Source of the DNA: Streptomyces sp. MA5143a
Lineage (GTDB): Bacteria > Actinomycetota > Actinomycetes > Streptomycetales > Streptomycetaceae
NCBI RefSeq assembly: GCF_900290235.1
Contig: NZ_OLMK01000077.1
Span: 61,877 to 125,876 of the forward strand
Direction: 5' to 3'
Length of the DNA: 64,000 nt
Shown: piece after piece, positions 53,440 through 62,161 of the stretch
Position numbering within the stretch: position 1 is the stretch's first letter
Layout: the number at the start of each line of letters is the position of its first letter
The notes under the pieces: generated by a model
What the model was told of the DNA's origin: nothing
The model's database searches: none
Seen by the model: the letters and a program-made list of their open reading frames with translations, nothing else
Made by a program: the position numbers and the translations under genes

Positions 53440-54681
53440 ATGGAGGCAGCCGCGCCGACCGCAGAGACACAGGTCGACCGCTCCTTAGGAGAGACCGCCA
53501 CCGGCGGGGCCGGCGGCAATCCCACCCTGTCGGCGGCGGTGCGCGCCCTGGGCCTCAGTGCCCCGCCGCCGCGGCTCGCCCAGAGTGTCGTCCTGATCGT
53601 CGAGTGCGGCTTCGTCCTGACCGGCTTCCTGAACATCGCCGACGCGAGGCCGGGTCCGTTGACGCTCGTCGCCTCGGCCCTCGGCTTCAGCCTGGTCTTC
53701 CTTCTTCAACTCGTGCACACCACCCAGCGTCTGCGGCGGTTCCGGGCCCGCTGGTACCGGTGGACGCTCACCCTGCAGGCCCTGCTGACGTATCTCCCGC
53801 TGTTCGTCCTGGGATTCGGCTGGGGCGGGATGGCCGGCTTCCTGGGCGCCTCCCTGCTGCTGGTGCTCCGGCCGACGGTGGCCTGGCCGCTGTTCGGGCT
53901 GGTCGCCGCGACGGCCGCGGGCACCGGCCCCCTGCTGGGCATGCACTTCGTCGGCTCGGTGTACATCGCCGTCTCCACGGTGCTGACGGGGCTGATCGTG
54001 TACGGCCTGAACCGGCTCGCCCAGCTGGTGGTCGAGGTGCACGCGGCCCAGACGGAACTCGCCCGGCTGGCCGTCACCCAGGAGCGGCTCCGCTTCGCCA
54101 GGGACCTGCACGACCTGCTCGGCTACAGCCTGTCGGCGGTGACCCTGAAGAGCGAACTGGCGTGCCGCCTGGTGCCCGCGGCCCCCGAGCGGGCCCTGGA
54201 GGAGCTCAAGAGCATCCTGGAGATCTCCCGGCAGGCCCTCTCCGACGTGCGCACGGTCGCCCGCGGCTACCGGGACATGTCGCTGTCCACGGAGGCGGTG
54301 TCGGCGCAGGCGGTCCTGGCGGCCGCCGGCATCCAGGCGGAGGTGGAGTGCCGGGTGGACCTTCCCGAGGGTGAGGTGAGCACCATCCTGGCGACCGTGC
54401 TCCGCGAGGCCATCACCAACCTGCTGCGCCACAGCAAGGCGGAGCACTGCCGGATCCAGTTCCGCGGGACGTCGTCGGGCGATCTGGTGCTCACCATCGC
54501 CAACGACGGGGTGCAGAAGACCGCCACGGCCTTCCGGGACCTGTCGGACGGCTCGGACGGCAGCGGCCTGGGCAATCTGCAGTTCCGGCTCGCCTCGATC
54601 GGGGGCCATCTGCAGTCGGGGCTGGACGAGGCGGGCTGGTTCGTCCTGCGGGCCGCGGTCCCGCTGGGTCAGGCCGGCTGA
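53440..54681 (+). CDS. NarL-type sensor histidine kinase
   Basis: The 413-residue protein has about five membrane helices (residues 45-190), then a HisKA_3 phosphoacceptor block FARDLHDLLGYSLSAVTLKS (His near 223) and an HATPase domain (LREAITNLLRHSKAEHC, LTIANDG, GSGLGNLQFRL). Codon 16 is TTA (53485-53487), another bldA mark. The 79-base gap before it is AT-rich against the rest of the window, with TACACT near 53397 as a possible -10. Its likely partner gene lies convergent to it. Confidence 0.88.
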   Translation: MEAAAPTAETQVDRSLGETATGGAGGNPTLSAAVRALGLSAPPPRLAQSVVLIVECGFVLTGFLNIADARPGPLTLVASALGFSLVFLLQLVHTTQRLRRFRARWYRWTLTLQALLTYLPLFVLGFGWGGMAGFLGASLLLVLRPTVAWPLFGLVAATAAGTGPLLGMHFVGSVYIAVSTVLTGLIVYGLNRLAQLVVEVHAAQTELARLAVTQERLRFARDLHDLLGYSLSAVTLKSELACRLVPAAPERALEELKSILEISRQALSDVRTVARGYRDMSLSTEAVSAQAVLAAAGIQAEVECRVDLPEGEVSTILATVLREAITNLLRHSKAEHCRIQFRGTSSGDLVLTIANDGVQKTATAFRDLSDGSDGSGLGNLQFRLASIGGHLQSGLDEAGWFVLRAAVPLGQAG

Positions 54682-54714
54682 GAGCCGCGGGCGGGGACCG
54701 GTGAGGAGTGCGGA

Positions 54715-54758
54715 GCCGCGGGCCGGACGGGGGCGTCGCGCCCCGTCCGGCCCGCGGC
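54715..54758. terminator. Bidirectional terminator between kinase and regulator genes
   Basis: An 18-bp perfect stem, GCCGCGGGCCGGACGGGG (54715-54732) against 54741-54758, with an 8-nt loop, between the convergent two-component genes. Confidence 0.85.
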
Positions 54759-54761
54759 CTC

Positions 54762-55367
54762 TCACAGCCAGCCGCTCTCCCTGGCGACCCGGATCGCGTC
54801 GACCCGGTTGCGGGCGTTGAGCTTGGTGACCACCGTCGTCAGGTAGTTGCGCACCGTCCCCACGGACAGGAACAGCAGGCGCGCGATGTCCGCGGCCTCC
54901 GCCCCGTCCGCGGCGAGCCGCAGCACCTCCGTCTCACGGGGCGTCAGCGGGTTCTCCCCGTTGTCCAGGGCCGCCAGGGCCAGCTGGGGGTCGATCACCC
55001 GCTTGCCGGCCGCGACGTCCCGGACCGCGTCGGCCAGCCGGTCCGGCGGCGCGTCCTTGAGGAGGAAACCGCCCACCTGGGCCGCGAGCGCCTTGCGGAG
55101 CGTGCCCGGCCGGCCGAGGCTGGTCAGGATCAACGTGCGGCACGAGGGCAGCTGTTGGGCCAGCTGGGCCGCCGCGCTCAGGCCGTCGAGGCCGGGCAGG
55201 TCGACATCGATGATGGCGACATCCGGCTGGTGCTCCAGTGCCGTGGGGAGGATCCGGTCCCCGCGTTCGACCTCGGCCACGACCGTGAGGTCACCCTCCA
55301 AGGCCAGCAGTGCCACCAGGGCCCCACGGACCATGTGCATGTCCTCGGCGAGCAGAATGCGTATCAC
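54762..55367 (-). CDS. NarL/FixJ response regulator
   Basis: The 201-residue protein has a receiver domain (ILLAEDMHMVRGALVALL, phosphorylation Asp in VAIIDVDLPGLDG, Lys in GFLLKDAPPDRL) and a C-terminal LuxR HTH (NPLTPRETEVLRLAADG, GTVRNYLTTVVTKLNARNR). GTG start with GGGGGAG upstream. Convergent with the kinase gene and behind the AfsA homologue on the same strand with a 110-base AT-rich gap. Confidence 0.92.
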   Translation of the reverse strand: MIRILLAEDMHMVRGALVALLALEGDLTVVAEVERGDRILPTALEHQPDVAIIDVDLPGLDGLSAAAQLAQQLPSCRTLILTSLGRPGTLRKALAAQVGGFLLKDAPPDRLADAVRDVAAGKRVIDPQLALAALDNGENPLTPRETEVLRLAADGAEAADIARLLFLSVGTVRNYLTTVVTKLNARNRVDAIRVARESGWL

Positions 55368-55477
55368 TGTGCTCCCCCCGGGGGGCCGAGAAGGTCACGT
55401 CGGCCCGATTGACGAGGACATTACTTGACAGAGGGTGTCCGTAAAAGATCAGAGAGCGATTTCCTTTAAACTTCACC

Positions 55478-56545
55478 TTAATCCTGGGCCCACTGCGCCA
55501 CCTCGATCCGCATGGCGGTGGTGACGGTGCTCTCCTGCACGGCCTGCACCTCGACCGGGATGGTGAAGGTGCCCAGTTCCTCGTCGGAACGGAACCCTCC
55601 GACCGTTGCCCGAAGGCTGGTGATGCGGTCCAGCTCGGCGTAGTCGGTGAAGTCGGTTTCTATGGACGCGATCGACAGGCTGCACGGGTCGAGACCGTGC
55701 AGCCGCGCCACGGAGGCCACCGCCAACTGCCGCGCCGCCTCCATCTGCAGATGGCCCGGCACATGGTCCAGCGGGTGGTCGAAGACGTGCGGGTGGCTGG
55801 TGTCCACCACCAACTGGCAGGAGAAACCGCCCTGTTCACCGTCCGCGACGGGTTCGGTGACGAACACGTTCCTGGCGTCGCGGCGGCCCACGGCGTACGG
55901 TTCGGCCGCCGTGAAGCGCGGCAGCAGGAAACCGGGGTGGTCCGGCAGCTGCCGCCTGCTCCGCATGGCCTGGTAGGCGACCCTGGACAGGATCAGCAGC
56001 CCGCCCTCCCCGCGCATCGCGGGCCGACCGTCGACCGCGACGTCCCCGGTGAAGGTGAACCCCTGGACGCGGCCCGCCCGGTTGCGCCGGGTCCGCACGG
56101 TCACCTCGACCCGCAGGTCCGCCGGCCGCCGCCCGATGCGCAGCGGTTCGAACGCGGTGACCCGCAGCCTGAGGTCACGGAAGATGAACGCCGAACCCAG
56201 CTCCACCCCGAGATGGCGGTGGGCGATCAGGACCCCGGCCTGCCGCACCACTTCCACCAGCAGCGTGAAGTCGTACGACGGGGAGGCCTCCCCGATCAGG
56301 TGGCCGCGCGGCAACTGGGCGGCGACGGCGAAGGTGTCCTCACCCGTCTCGGCGGAGTCGGTGACGAAGACCTCGGCGATCGAGGCCCGGTGGACGAGGG
56401 TGCGGGGAACGGTCGCGTCGTAGCTCAGCTCCACCTCGGCGGCCCCCGGACGCTCCGGGGCCGCCTCGGAGACGCGGGGGTCCACGACGGCGGACGCGGT
56501 GGCGGACGTGACGGCCGACGTGGTGGCGGACGTGGACATGCTCAT
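55478..56545 (-). CDS. AfsA-like double hotdog protein
   Basis: The 355-residue protein has two AfsA repeats: VHRASIAEVFVTDSAETGED with FAVAAQLPRGH (about 55-90), and RDARNVFVTEPVADGEQGG with VFDHPLDHVPGHLQMEAARQ (about 230-290). AfsA joins a beta-keto acyl chain to dihydroxyacetone phosphate to start gamma-butyrolactone signals. A Thr/Ala/Ser-rich N-terminal extension of ~40 residues is unusual. It is downstream of HAD and FAD monooxygenase genes, and no butyrolactone receptor is in the window, so a direct biosynthetic role is also possible. Confidence 0.82.
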   Translation of the reverse strand: MSMSTSATTSAVTSATASAVVDPRVSEAAPERPGAAEVELSYDATVPRTLVHRASIAEVFVTDSAETGEDTFAVAAQLPRGHLIGEASPSYDFTLLVEVVRQAGVLIAHRHLGVELGSAFIFRDLRLRVTAFEPLRIGRRPADLRVEVTVRTRRNRAGRVQGFTFTGDVAVDGRPAMRGEGGLLILSRVAYQAMRSRRQLPDHPGFLLPRFTAAEPYAVGRRDARNVFVTEPVADGEQGGFSCQLVVDTSHPHVFDHPLDHVPGHLQMEAARQLAVASVARLHGLDPCSLSIASIETDFTDYAELDRITSLRATVGGFRSDEELGTFTIPVEVQAVQESTVTTAMRIEVAQWAQD

Positions 56546-56613
56546 GGTCGGTCCTTCCAAGGAAGTCTGGGTGTCGCGATCAGTCGACTCGCGAGGGGGT
56601 TGGCCGGGCCCGC

Positions 56614-58260
56614 TCAGGGCCGCAGGGACGGCACCGGTGCCGTGAGGGGCTCACGGGACGGCAGCCGGGCGAGGAGCGCGTCGAGGCCGGCCGGGGCGGA
56701 GCGGGCGGCGACGACCCCGTCCGGACGCACGTAGGCGACCCACGGGGAGCCGGCGGCGCCGAGCGTGCGGCCCTGGTCCCGGGCGACGACCAACTCGCCT
56801 CCCTCGTGCGGTACGTGCGCGGCGGCGGCGTCGGCGGGCTGGATCCACAGCACCTGGGCCGTGTCGCCCACTCCCCGCTCCCGCACGACCCGCGCGGCGC
56901 GTACGGCCGCCTCACCGGCCGTCCCCGCGCCGTACACCAGCAGCGTGTGCCGTCCGGCCGCCAGATGGTCGTGCAGCGACGTCGCGGCCGTGCCGAGCAC
57001 CGGGGTCAGCGCCGCGTCGGGCGCCCGGCGACCGGGCTTCAGCGTGCGCGGCACGCCCGCCACGGCGTCGGACGCGGCCACCGCCGGGCTCCCTGAGTGG
57101 TCCAGGTCGAGTTGGGCGAGCAGGGGGATCGCCTTGCGCTCCAGCAGCCCGGTGGCGGACAGCACCCGCATGACCGTGTTCCGCAGGAGCCGGGCCGCCG
57201 GACGGCGCAGCAGCCACATCCGGGTCTGCTGGTCACCGTTCGCGACCGCCCGGACGGACGCGGGACGCCGTTCGGCCTCGTAGCTGTCGAGCAGCGCCGG
57301 GTCGCCGCCGCGCACCACGGTCGCCAGCTTCCAGCCCACGTCGTAGCCGTCCTGGACACCGGTGTTGAGGCCCTGGCCACCGGCGGTGGTGTGGGCGTGC
57401 ACCGCGTCGCCCGCCAGCAGCACCGGGCCCTCACGGAAGCGGGGGGCGACCTTGGCGTGCACCCGGAAGCGGCTGGTCCACCAGGTGCCGTGCAACCGCA
57501 GCCCGCCCGGACCCCGCTCGTCGAGGAGCCGCTGGAGCAGTTCCTCGGAGGGCGGATCGGTGCGCTCGTCCGGTTCCGTGTCGAAGAAGACCCGGTGGCC
57601 GTCGGGCTGCGGGACGATCACCAGCACCCCGTCGGGCGTGATGTGGTGCTGCACCTCGGCCTCCTCGGGCGCGCCCTCCAGCCGGCCGTCTCCGATGAGG
57701 AACGTACGGTCGAAGGTGTGGCCCTCGAAGGGGATGCCGACGCTGTCGCGCACCAGGCTGCGGGCGCCGTCGGCGGCGACGAGCCAGGGCACCGTCACCG
57801 TCTCCTGCGCGCCGCCCGCGCTCAGCGTCACGGTCACCGACTCCTCGGGGCCGCCGCGGTGGACGGTCACCGCCGTGGCCTCGGTCTCCCACTCGACGGC
57901 GCCGCCCAGCTCCGTCAGCCGCTCCAGCAGCGCCCGTTCGGTGACGGGCTGCGGTACGCAGAGGGGGCCGGGGAACGCGGTACCCGTCAGTCCGCCGAAC
58001 CGCACACCCGCGATCCGCCTGCCCTTCGACCAGTACGACGCCCCGGCCAGCGGGAGGGCCGTCCCGGTGAGCTTCTCGGCGACCCCCAGGCGGTCCAGGC
58101 ATTCCAGGGCGCCGCTCCACAGCACCAGCCCCTTGGGCGCGATGCCGGGGCCGGGACGCCGGTCGACGACACGGCAGGGCACGCCGAGGTCCCACAGGGC
58201 GCACGCGGCGGACAGCCCGGTGGGCCCGGCGCCGACGACGAGAACCGGGGTGGCGGTCAT
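56614..58260 (-). CDS. FAD-dependent monooxygenase 2 (aromatic hydroxylase type)
   Basis: The 548-residue protein has VLVVGAGPTGLSAACALWDL, the DG motif WLVAADGARSLVRDSVGI, and VLLAGDAVHAHTTAGGQGLN, followed by a C-terminal thioredoxin-like domain (LLVYGAGTAGEAAVRAARV). This is the long group A class common in aromatic tailoring. It overlaps the HAD gene by ATGA and precedes the AfsA homologue by 68 bases, so the three are probably one operon. Confidence 0.9.
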   Translation of the reverse strand: MTATPVLVVGAGPTGLSAACALWDLGVPCRVVDRRPGPGIAPKGLVLWSGALECLDRLGVAEKLTGTALPLAGASYWSKGRRIAGVRFGGLTGTAFPGPLCVPQPVTERALLERLTELGGAVEWETEATAVTVHRGGPEESVTVTLSAGGAQETVTVPWLVAADGARSLVRDSVGIPFEGHTFDRTFLIGDGRLEGAPEEAEVQHHITPDGVLVIVPQPDGHRVFFDTEPDERTDPPSEELLQRLLDERGPGGLRLHGTWWTSRFRVHAKVAPRFREGPVLLAGDAVHAHTTAGGQGLNTGVQDGYDVGWKLATVVRGGDPALLDSYEAERRPASVRAVANGDQQTRMWLLRRPAARLLRNTVMRVLSATGLLERKAIPLLAQLDLDHSGSPAVAASDAVAGVPRTLKPGRRAPDAALTPVLGTAATSLHDHLAAGRHTLLVYGAGTAGEAAVRAARVVRERGVGDTAQVLWIQPADAAAAHVPHEGGELVVARDQGRTLGAAGSPWVAYVRPDGVVAARSAPAGLDALLARLPSREPLTAPVPSLRP

Positions 58261-58931
58261 CGGGCACCTCCCGCGGCGCCGGCGGCCACGGCCACGGGGC
58301 GGTGGAGCAGGGCGGAGATCTCGCGGACGGCGCTGTCGGTGTCGGCGAACCGCACGGCGCGCATGCCGAGTTCGGCGGCGGCCCGGCAGTTCTCCTCCGT
58401 GTCGTCGACGAACAGGCAGCGCTTCGCCGGGGTGCCGAGCCGGTCGAGCAGGATCCGGTAGATCTCCGGTTCCGGCTTGCGTACGCCTTCCCGGTGCGAG
58501 TCCACGACCACGTCGAAGAGTTCGTCGACGGGCAGCTGGGCGCGCCACAGCGGCTCCCACTCGCGGACGTTGTTGGTCAGCAGGGCGAGCCGGTAGCCGT
58601 CGCGGCGCAGGGCCCTCAGGAAGGCCAGGAACGGCTCGTTGGCGCGTCGGCCCCGGAACCACAGCTCGCCGAAGCTCTGTCCGTCCGCGAGGATCCGGCC
58701 CGCCCCCTCGGGGAGTTCGGCGAGGATCCGGTCCACCATCTGCCGCTCGGTGATCGTGCCGGTCTCCAGGGCGGCCATCGGGGTCTCCCCGTGGCGCTCC
58801 GTCGCCGCCAGGAACGCCTGCGCCAGGTCGCCCGCGTCGATGTCGGCGAGTTCGGCGAAGGCGGCGAAGGTCTCCACGAGCGGGTTCGTGAGGACCCCTC
58901 CGTAGTCGACGACGACGGTGTCGACCGCCAT
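58257..58931 (-). CDS. HAD-superfamily hydrolase
   Basis: The 224-residue protein has HAD motifs VDTVVVDYGGVLTNP (the second catalytic Asp is replaced by Gly in DYGGVL), LALLTNNVREW, RKPEPEIYRILLDRL and CLFVDDTEENCRAA. Start at 58931 with GAGGGGAG upstream; an ATG at 59003 is possible. It may remove a phosphate, for example in a butyrolactone-type route with the AfsA homologue. Loss of the usual second Asp (DxD) in motif I is common in haloacid-dehalogenase-like members. Confidence 0.8.
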   Translation of the reverse strand: MAVDTVVVDYGGVLTNPLVETFAAFAELADIDAGDLAQAFLAATERHGETPMAALETGTITERQMVDRILAELPEGAGRILADGQSFGELWFRGRRANEPFLAFLRALRRDGYRLALLTNNVREWEPLWRAQLPVDELFDVVVDSHREGVRKPEPEIYRILLDRLGTPAKRCLFVDDTEENCRAAAELGMRAVRFADTDSAVREISALLHRPVAVAAGAAGGAR

Positions 58932-59010
58932 GGCGCTCCCCTCGCCCACCGCGACGCGGCGTACGGGCCGGGCCTGCGGCCCGGTCTGGTGTGTGGATGT
59001 CATCGGGCTG

Positions 59011-59244
59011 TTCCCCCTTGCTCTGGTCGATCTGCTCGCTCTGATTGCTCGGTTTGCTCTGGGTGATCCGGTTGTGCTGGTGGATCCGGTTGTTCTGGGC
59101 GATCCGGTTGTGCTGGTGGATCCGGCTGTTCTGGGCGATCCGGTTGTTCCGGTGGATCCGGCTGTTCTGGGCGATCCGGCTGTTCTGGTGGATCCGGCTG
59201 TTCTGGTGGATCTGGCTGTTCTGGTGGTCCGGGAGATCCCTTGG
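59011..59244. repeat. 18-bp minisatellite, about 13 units
   Basis: An exact 18-bp period is seen with GATCCGG at 59065, 59083, 59101, 59119, 59137, 59155, 59173, 59191 and 59209 (as GATCTGG), and degenerate units on both sides back to 59011. The unit is close to GATCCGGTTGTTCTGGGC. It fills the region just upstream of the HAD-FAD-AfsA operon. All frames across it stay open in repeats, but no ribosome site supports a peptide. Confidence 0.95.
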
Positions 59245-59342
59245 GCCGGGATCGGGTGGCGGGTGCCGGAGTAGGTGGGTCGGGTGAACCGCTGGACCGG
59301 GCAGCCCGGTGGGCCGGGTCGAACCCGACCGAACCTGGCTGA

Positions 59343-59432
59343 ACCGGTCGGGTCGGACGGCCCGGACGGCCCGGTCGGCCCGGTCGGGTCGGTCGGCTCG
59401 GTGGGGTGGGCGGGGTCGGTCGGGTCGGCCAG
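59343..59432. repeat. 9-bp tandem repeat
   Basis: About ten degenerate units near CCCGGTCGG or GTCGGTCGG in an exact 9-bp register. Together with the 18-bp array and the terminator it makes up most of the 784-base gap (58932-59715) that holds no gene. Confidence 0.75.
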
Positions 59433-59631
59433 TCGTCGGCCGGTCCGGTCGCGGCCGTTCCACTGATCGCGGCCGGCCGGCTGCGGCCGGTACGGCGCGC
59501 AGGGCCGTTCGGGGCGGGCCCGGCGGTGCCGTGGCCACTCGGCCGGGTCGGGTGTCCGTGCGGCGCTGCCGCGGCGTCCGCCCGACGCGTTGCCCGGACG
59601 CTAACGGCGATCGCTTGCGCCCCGCCAAAGA

Positions 59632-59665
59632 GGTGCGGGAGGACCCGTCGAGGTCCTCCCGCACC
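59632..59665 (-). terminator. Terminator after MMPL2
   Basis: A 14-bp perfect stem, GGTGCGGGAGGACC (59632-59645) against 59652-59665, 6-nt loop; on the minus strand it is followed by CTCTTTGG. It lies about 50 bases past the MMPL2 stop. Confidence 0.75.
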
Positions 59666-59715
59666 CTGTTTCCCGCGTATTCACCTACTCGCGCGGCCAT
59701 GTGGCCGTCGCGGCG

Positions 59716-62091
59716 TCAGCCGGAGTGTTTCCCGGCCGCCGCGCCGGCCCGTTCCCTCTCCTGCGTCACCGGCGCCGGTGTGTCCGCCGCGGACGGCGGG
59801 ACGGCGGCGTCCGGCGTGTCCGGCGCGGCCGGGGCCGGTGTCGCCGGGGCCGGGCCGCCCTCACGGATGCCGAAGCGGGCGTGCAGGCGACGCAGCGGTC
59901 CGGGCGCCCACCAGGTCGCCCGGCCGGTGAGCGACAGCACCGCGGGGACGAGGAGCGTACGGATCACCATGGCGTCCATGAGGATGGCCAGGGCGACACC
60001 CAGTCCGAGCATCTTGGTGTTGGTGATGCGCGACGTGCCGATGGCCACCATGACCACCGACAGGACGATCGCGGCGGCGGTGATGACACCGCCGGTCGAG
60101 CGGATCCCCTCGACCACCGCGGCCTTGTGGTCGAGCGTCCGCTCCTGCTCCTCCTTGATGCGGGAGAGCAGGAAGACGCCGTAGTCCATGGAGAGTCCGA
60201 ACGCGAGGCAGAACATCAGCACCGGGAGTGCCGTCTCGATGCTCCCGGTCGGGGTGAAGCCCAGCACTCCCGACAGGTGCCCGTCCTGGAAGACCCACAC
60301 CACGGCGCCCAGCATCGCGGTGAGGCTCAGCGCGTTGAGCAGGACGGCCTGCAACGGCACCAGCACGCTGCCGGTGAGCAGGAACACCAGGACCAGCGTG
60401 GCGAGCACGATGATGCCGATCGCCCACGGCAGGCCGCGGCCGATGGCGGCCTGGCTGTCGATCAGGGCCGCGGTCGTCCCGGAGGTGTAGCTGGGGAAGT
60501 CGGCGTCGACGGCCCTGACGTCCCGCACCAGGTCCTTGCCCGCGTCGGAGACGGCCTCCACGCCGGGCACCACGGTGAGGTACGCGATCTCACCGGCGGC
60601 ATGGCCCGGCTGCGCCGGTCCGGCTGCCCGGCCGTCCTGGTAGCTGCCGGTCGGCCCGTCCACCCGGATCACTCCGTCGAGCCGGGACAGCCGCTCGGCG
60701 TAGTCGCCGAGCTCGCCTGCGGGCGCGTCGCGGGTGACGACCTCGATCGCTCCGGTGGGGCTGCCCTGGAAGTGGTCCCTGATGTTCTCCTGCACCACGC
60801 GGGAGTCGGCGGAGGAGGGCAGCTGCCGGTAGTCGGCGGTGCCGAAGTCGACGTTCAGGAAGGGCGCGCCGAGCAGCAGCAGGACGGCCAGGGTGCCGGT
60901 GGCGACCAGCGGCGCGCGCCGCATCACTCCCCGGGCGAGCCGGGCCCAGCCGGCCCCGGGGGCCGCGGGCTCGGGGGTCTTTCGGGAACCGCGACGGACC
61001 AGCTTGCGCACGTCCCAGGCGTCGATCCGCCGGCCGAGGACGGCGAGCAGGGCCGGCAGCACCACCAGGGCGGCGACGGCGGCGAGGACGACGACGCTGA
61101 TCCCGGCGTAGGCGAGGGACCGCAGGAAGTACAGCGGGAACACCATCATCGCGGCGAGCGACACGGCGACGGTCGCGGCCGAGAACAGCACGGTCCGCCC
61201 GGCGGTGTTGAGGGTGACGGCGAGCGCGGCGGGCGTGTCGCGGCCGGCGGCGAGTTCCTCGCGGTAGCGGCGCACGATGAGCAGCGCGTAGTCGATGGCG
61301 AGGCCGAGGCCGAGGGCGGTGGTGAGGTTGGTGGCGAAGACGGAGACGTCGGTGAAGGAGGTGAGGACCCGCAGCACCGCGTTGGTGCCGAGGATCGCGA
61401 TGACGCCGATGCCGACGGGGAGCAGCGCGGCCACGGCGCTGCCGAACACGACCATGAGGATGAGGAGCGTGATCGGCAGCGCGATGACCTCGGCGCGCAC
61501 GAGATCCTCGCGGATGAAGGTCTGCTGCTCGTTCTGGACGGCGACGCTGCCGCCGATGCGGACCGTGAGATCGCCCTGGCGTCCGTCGAAGTGCCCGACG
61601 ATACGGTCCTTCAGGGTGCGGTCGGCCTCCAGTTCGTCCCCGGTGAGCCGGGCCACCACCAGGGCCTCCCGGCCGTCGTCGGAGCGCAGGGCCCCGGCGC
61701 CGGTGTCCCAGTAGGAGGTGACGCCGGTGACGCCCTTCTCGTCGGCGAGCCGGGCGGCGAGTTCCCGGCCCTGGCGTGCCACGTCGGCGTCGTCGACCCC
61801 GCCGTCGGTCCGCGCCAGCAGCACGAGGTTGGGGCGGGCCCCGGGGAACTCCCGTTCCAGGATGTCCGCGGCGTACGAGGACTCGGAGGACGGGTCGACG
61901 ACACCGCCGCTGCCCCCGCTGCGCAGCCGGTCGGCGACGCCGCTGCCGAGGACGACGGCACCGGCCAGCAGGACCACGGTGAGGACGAGCAGCAACCGGG
62001 ACCGGCGGGCGGTCAGCCCGGCGAGCGCGGTGAACAGGCCCCGGGGCGGGGCGGTTTCGGGGGGCGGGGTGGGTGTGGTGGCGGGGGACAT
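59716..62091 (-). CDS. MMPL-family RND-type exporter 2
   Basis: The 791-residue protein has the two-fold MMPL layout with TALGLGLAIDYALLIVRRYREE in the first half and CLAFGLSMDYGVFLLSRIKEEQ in the second, and an Ala/Pro-rich cytoplasmic tail of ~50 residues. It is 70 bases behind the SMP-30-like gene on the same strand, so they should share the SARP-type promoter. It is only moderately like MMPL1, so it is not a recent copy. Confidence 0.9.
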   Translation of the reverse strand: MSPATTPTPPPETAPPRGLFTALAGLTARRSRLLLVLTVVLLAGAVVLGSGVADRLRSGGSGGVVDPSSESSYAADILEREFPGARPNLVLLARTDGGVDDADVARQGRELAARLADEKGVTGVTSYWDTGAGALRSDDGREALVVARLTGDELEADRTLKDRIVGHFDGRQGDLTVRIGGSVAVQNEQQTFIREDLVRAEVIALPITLLILMVVFGSAVAALLPVGIGVIAILGTNAVLRVLTSFTDVSVFATNLTTALGLGLAIDYALLIVRRYREELAAGRDTPAALAVTLNTAGRTVLFSAATVAVSLAAMMVFPLYFLRSLAYAGISVVVLAAVAALVVLPALLAVLGRRIDAWDVRKLVRRGSRKTPEPAAPGAGWARLARGVMRRAPLVATGTLAVLLLLGAPFLNVDFGTADYRQLPSSADSRVVQENIRDHFQGSPTGAIEVVTRDAPAGELGDYAERLSRLDGVIRVDGPTGSYQDGRAAGPAQPGHAAGEIAYLTVVPGVEAVSDAGKDLVRDVRAVDADFPSYTSGTTAALIDSQAAIGRGLPWAIGIIVLATLVLVFLLTGSVLVPLQAVLLNALSLTAMLGAVVWVFQDGHLSGVLGFTPTGSIETALPVLMFCLAFGLSMDYGVFLLSRIKEEQERTLDHKAAVVEGIRSTGGVITAAAIVLSVVMVAIGTSRITNTKMLGLGVALAILMDAMVIRTLLVPAVLSLTGRATWWAPGPLRRLHARFGIREGGPAPATPAPAAPDTPDAAVPPSAADTPAPVTQERERAGAAAGKHSG

Positions 62092-62161
62092 GGGGGCTCC
62101 CGGAGGTCGGGGTGGGTGAGGTGCGGGCCGGCCGTACGCCCGGGGACGCCGACCGGTGTCG

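Noticed and set aside
59011..59244. CRISPR array
   Set aside because: The units are contiguous 18-bp tandem repeats with no unique spacers, and no cas gene is present.
59045..59287. A Trp/Leu/Ile-repeat peptide or an Asn/His-repeat peptide read from the 18-bp array
   Set aside because: An 18-bp period keeps several frames open by itself. No ribosome site, no conserved start, and codon use unlike the neighbours.
56614..59700. A 1028-codon open frame on the minus strand that would extend the FAD monooxygenase through the HAD gene and the repeats
   Set aside because: The FAD-binding start motif lies right after ATG 58260, the HAD gene occupies the region in another frame, and the extra part is Arg/Pro or repeat noise.
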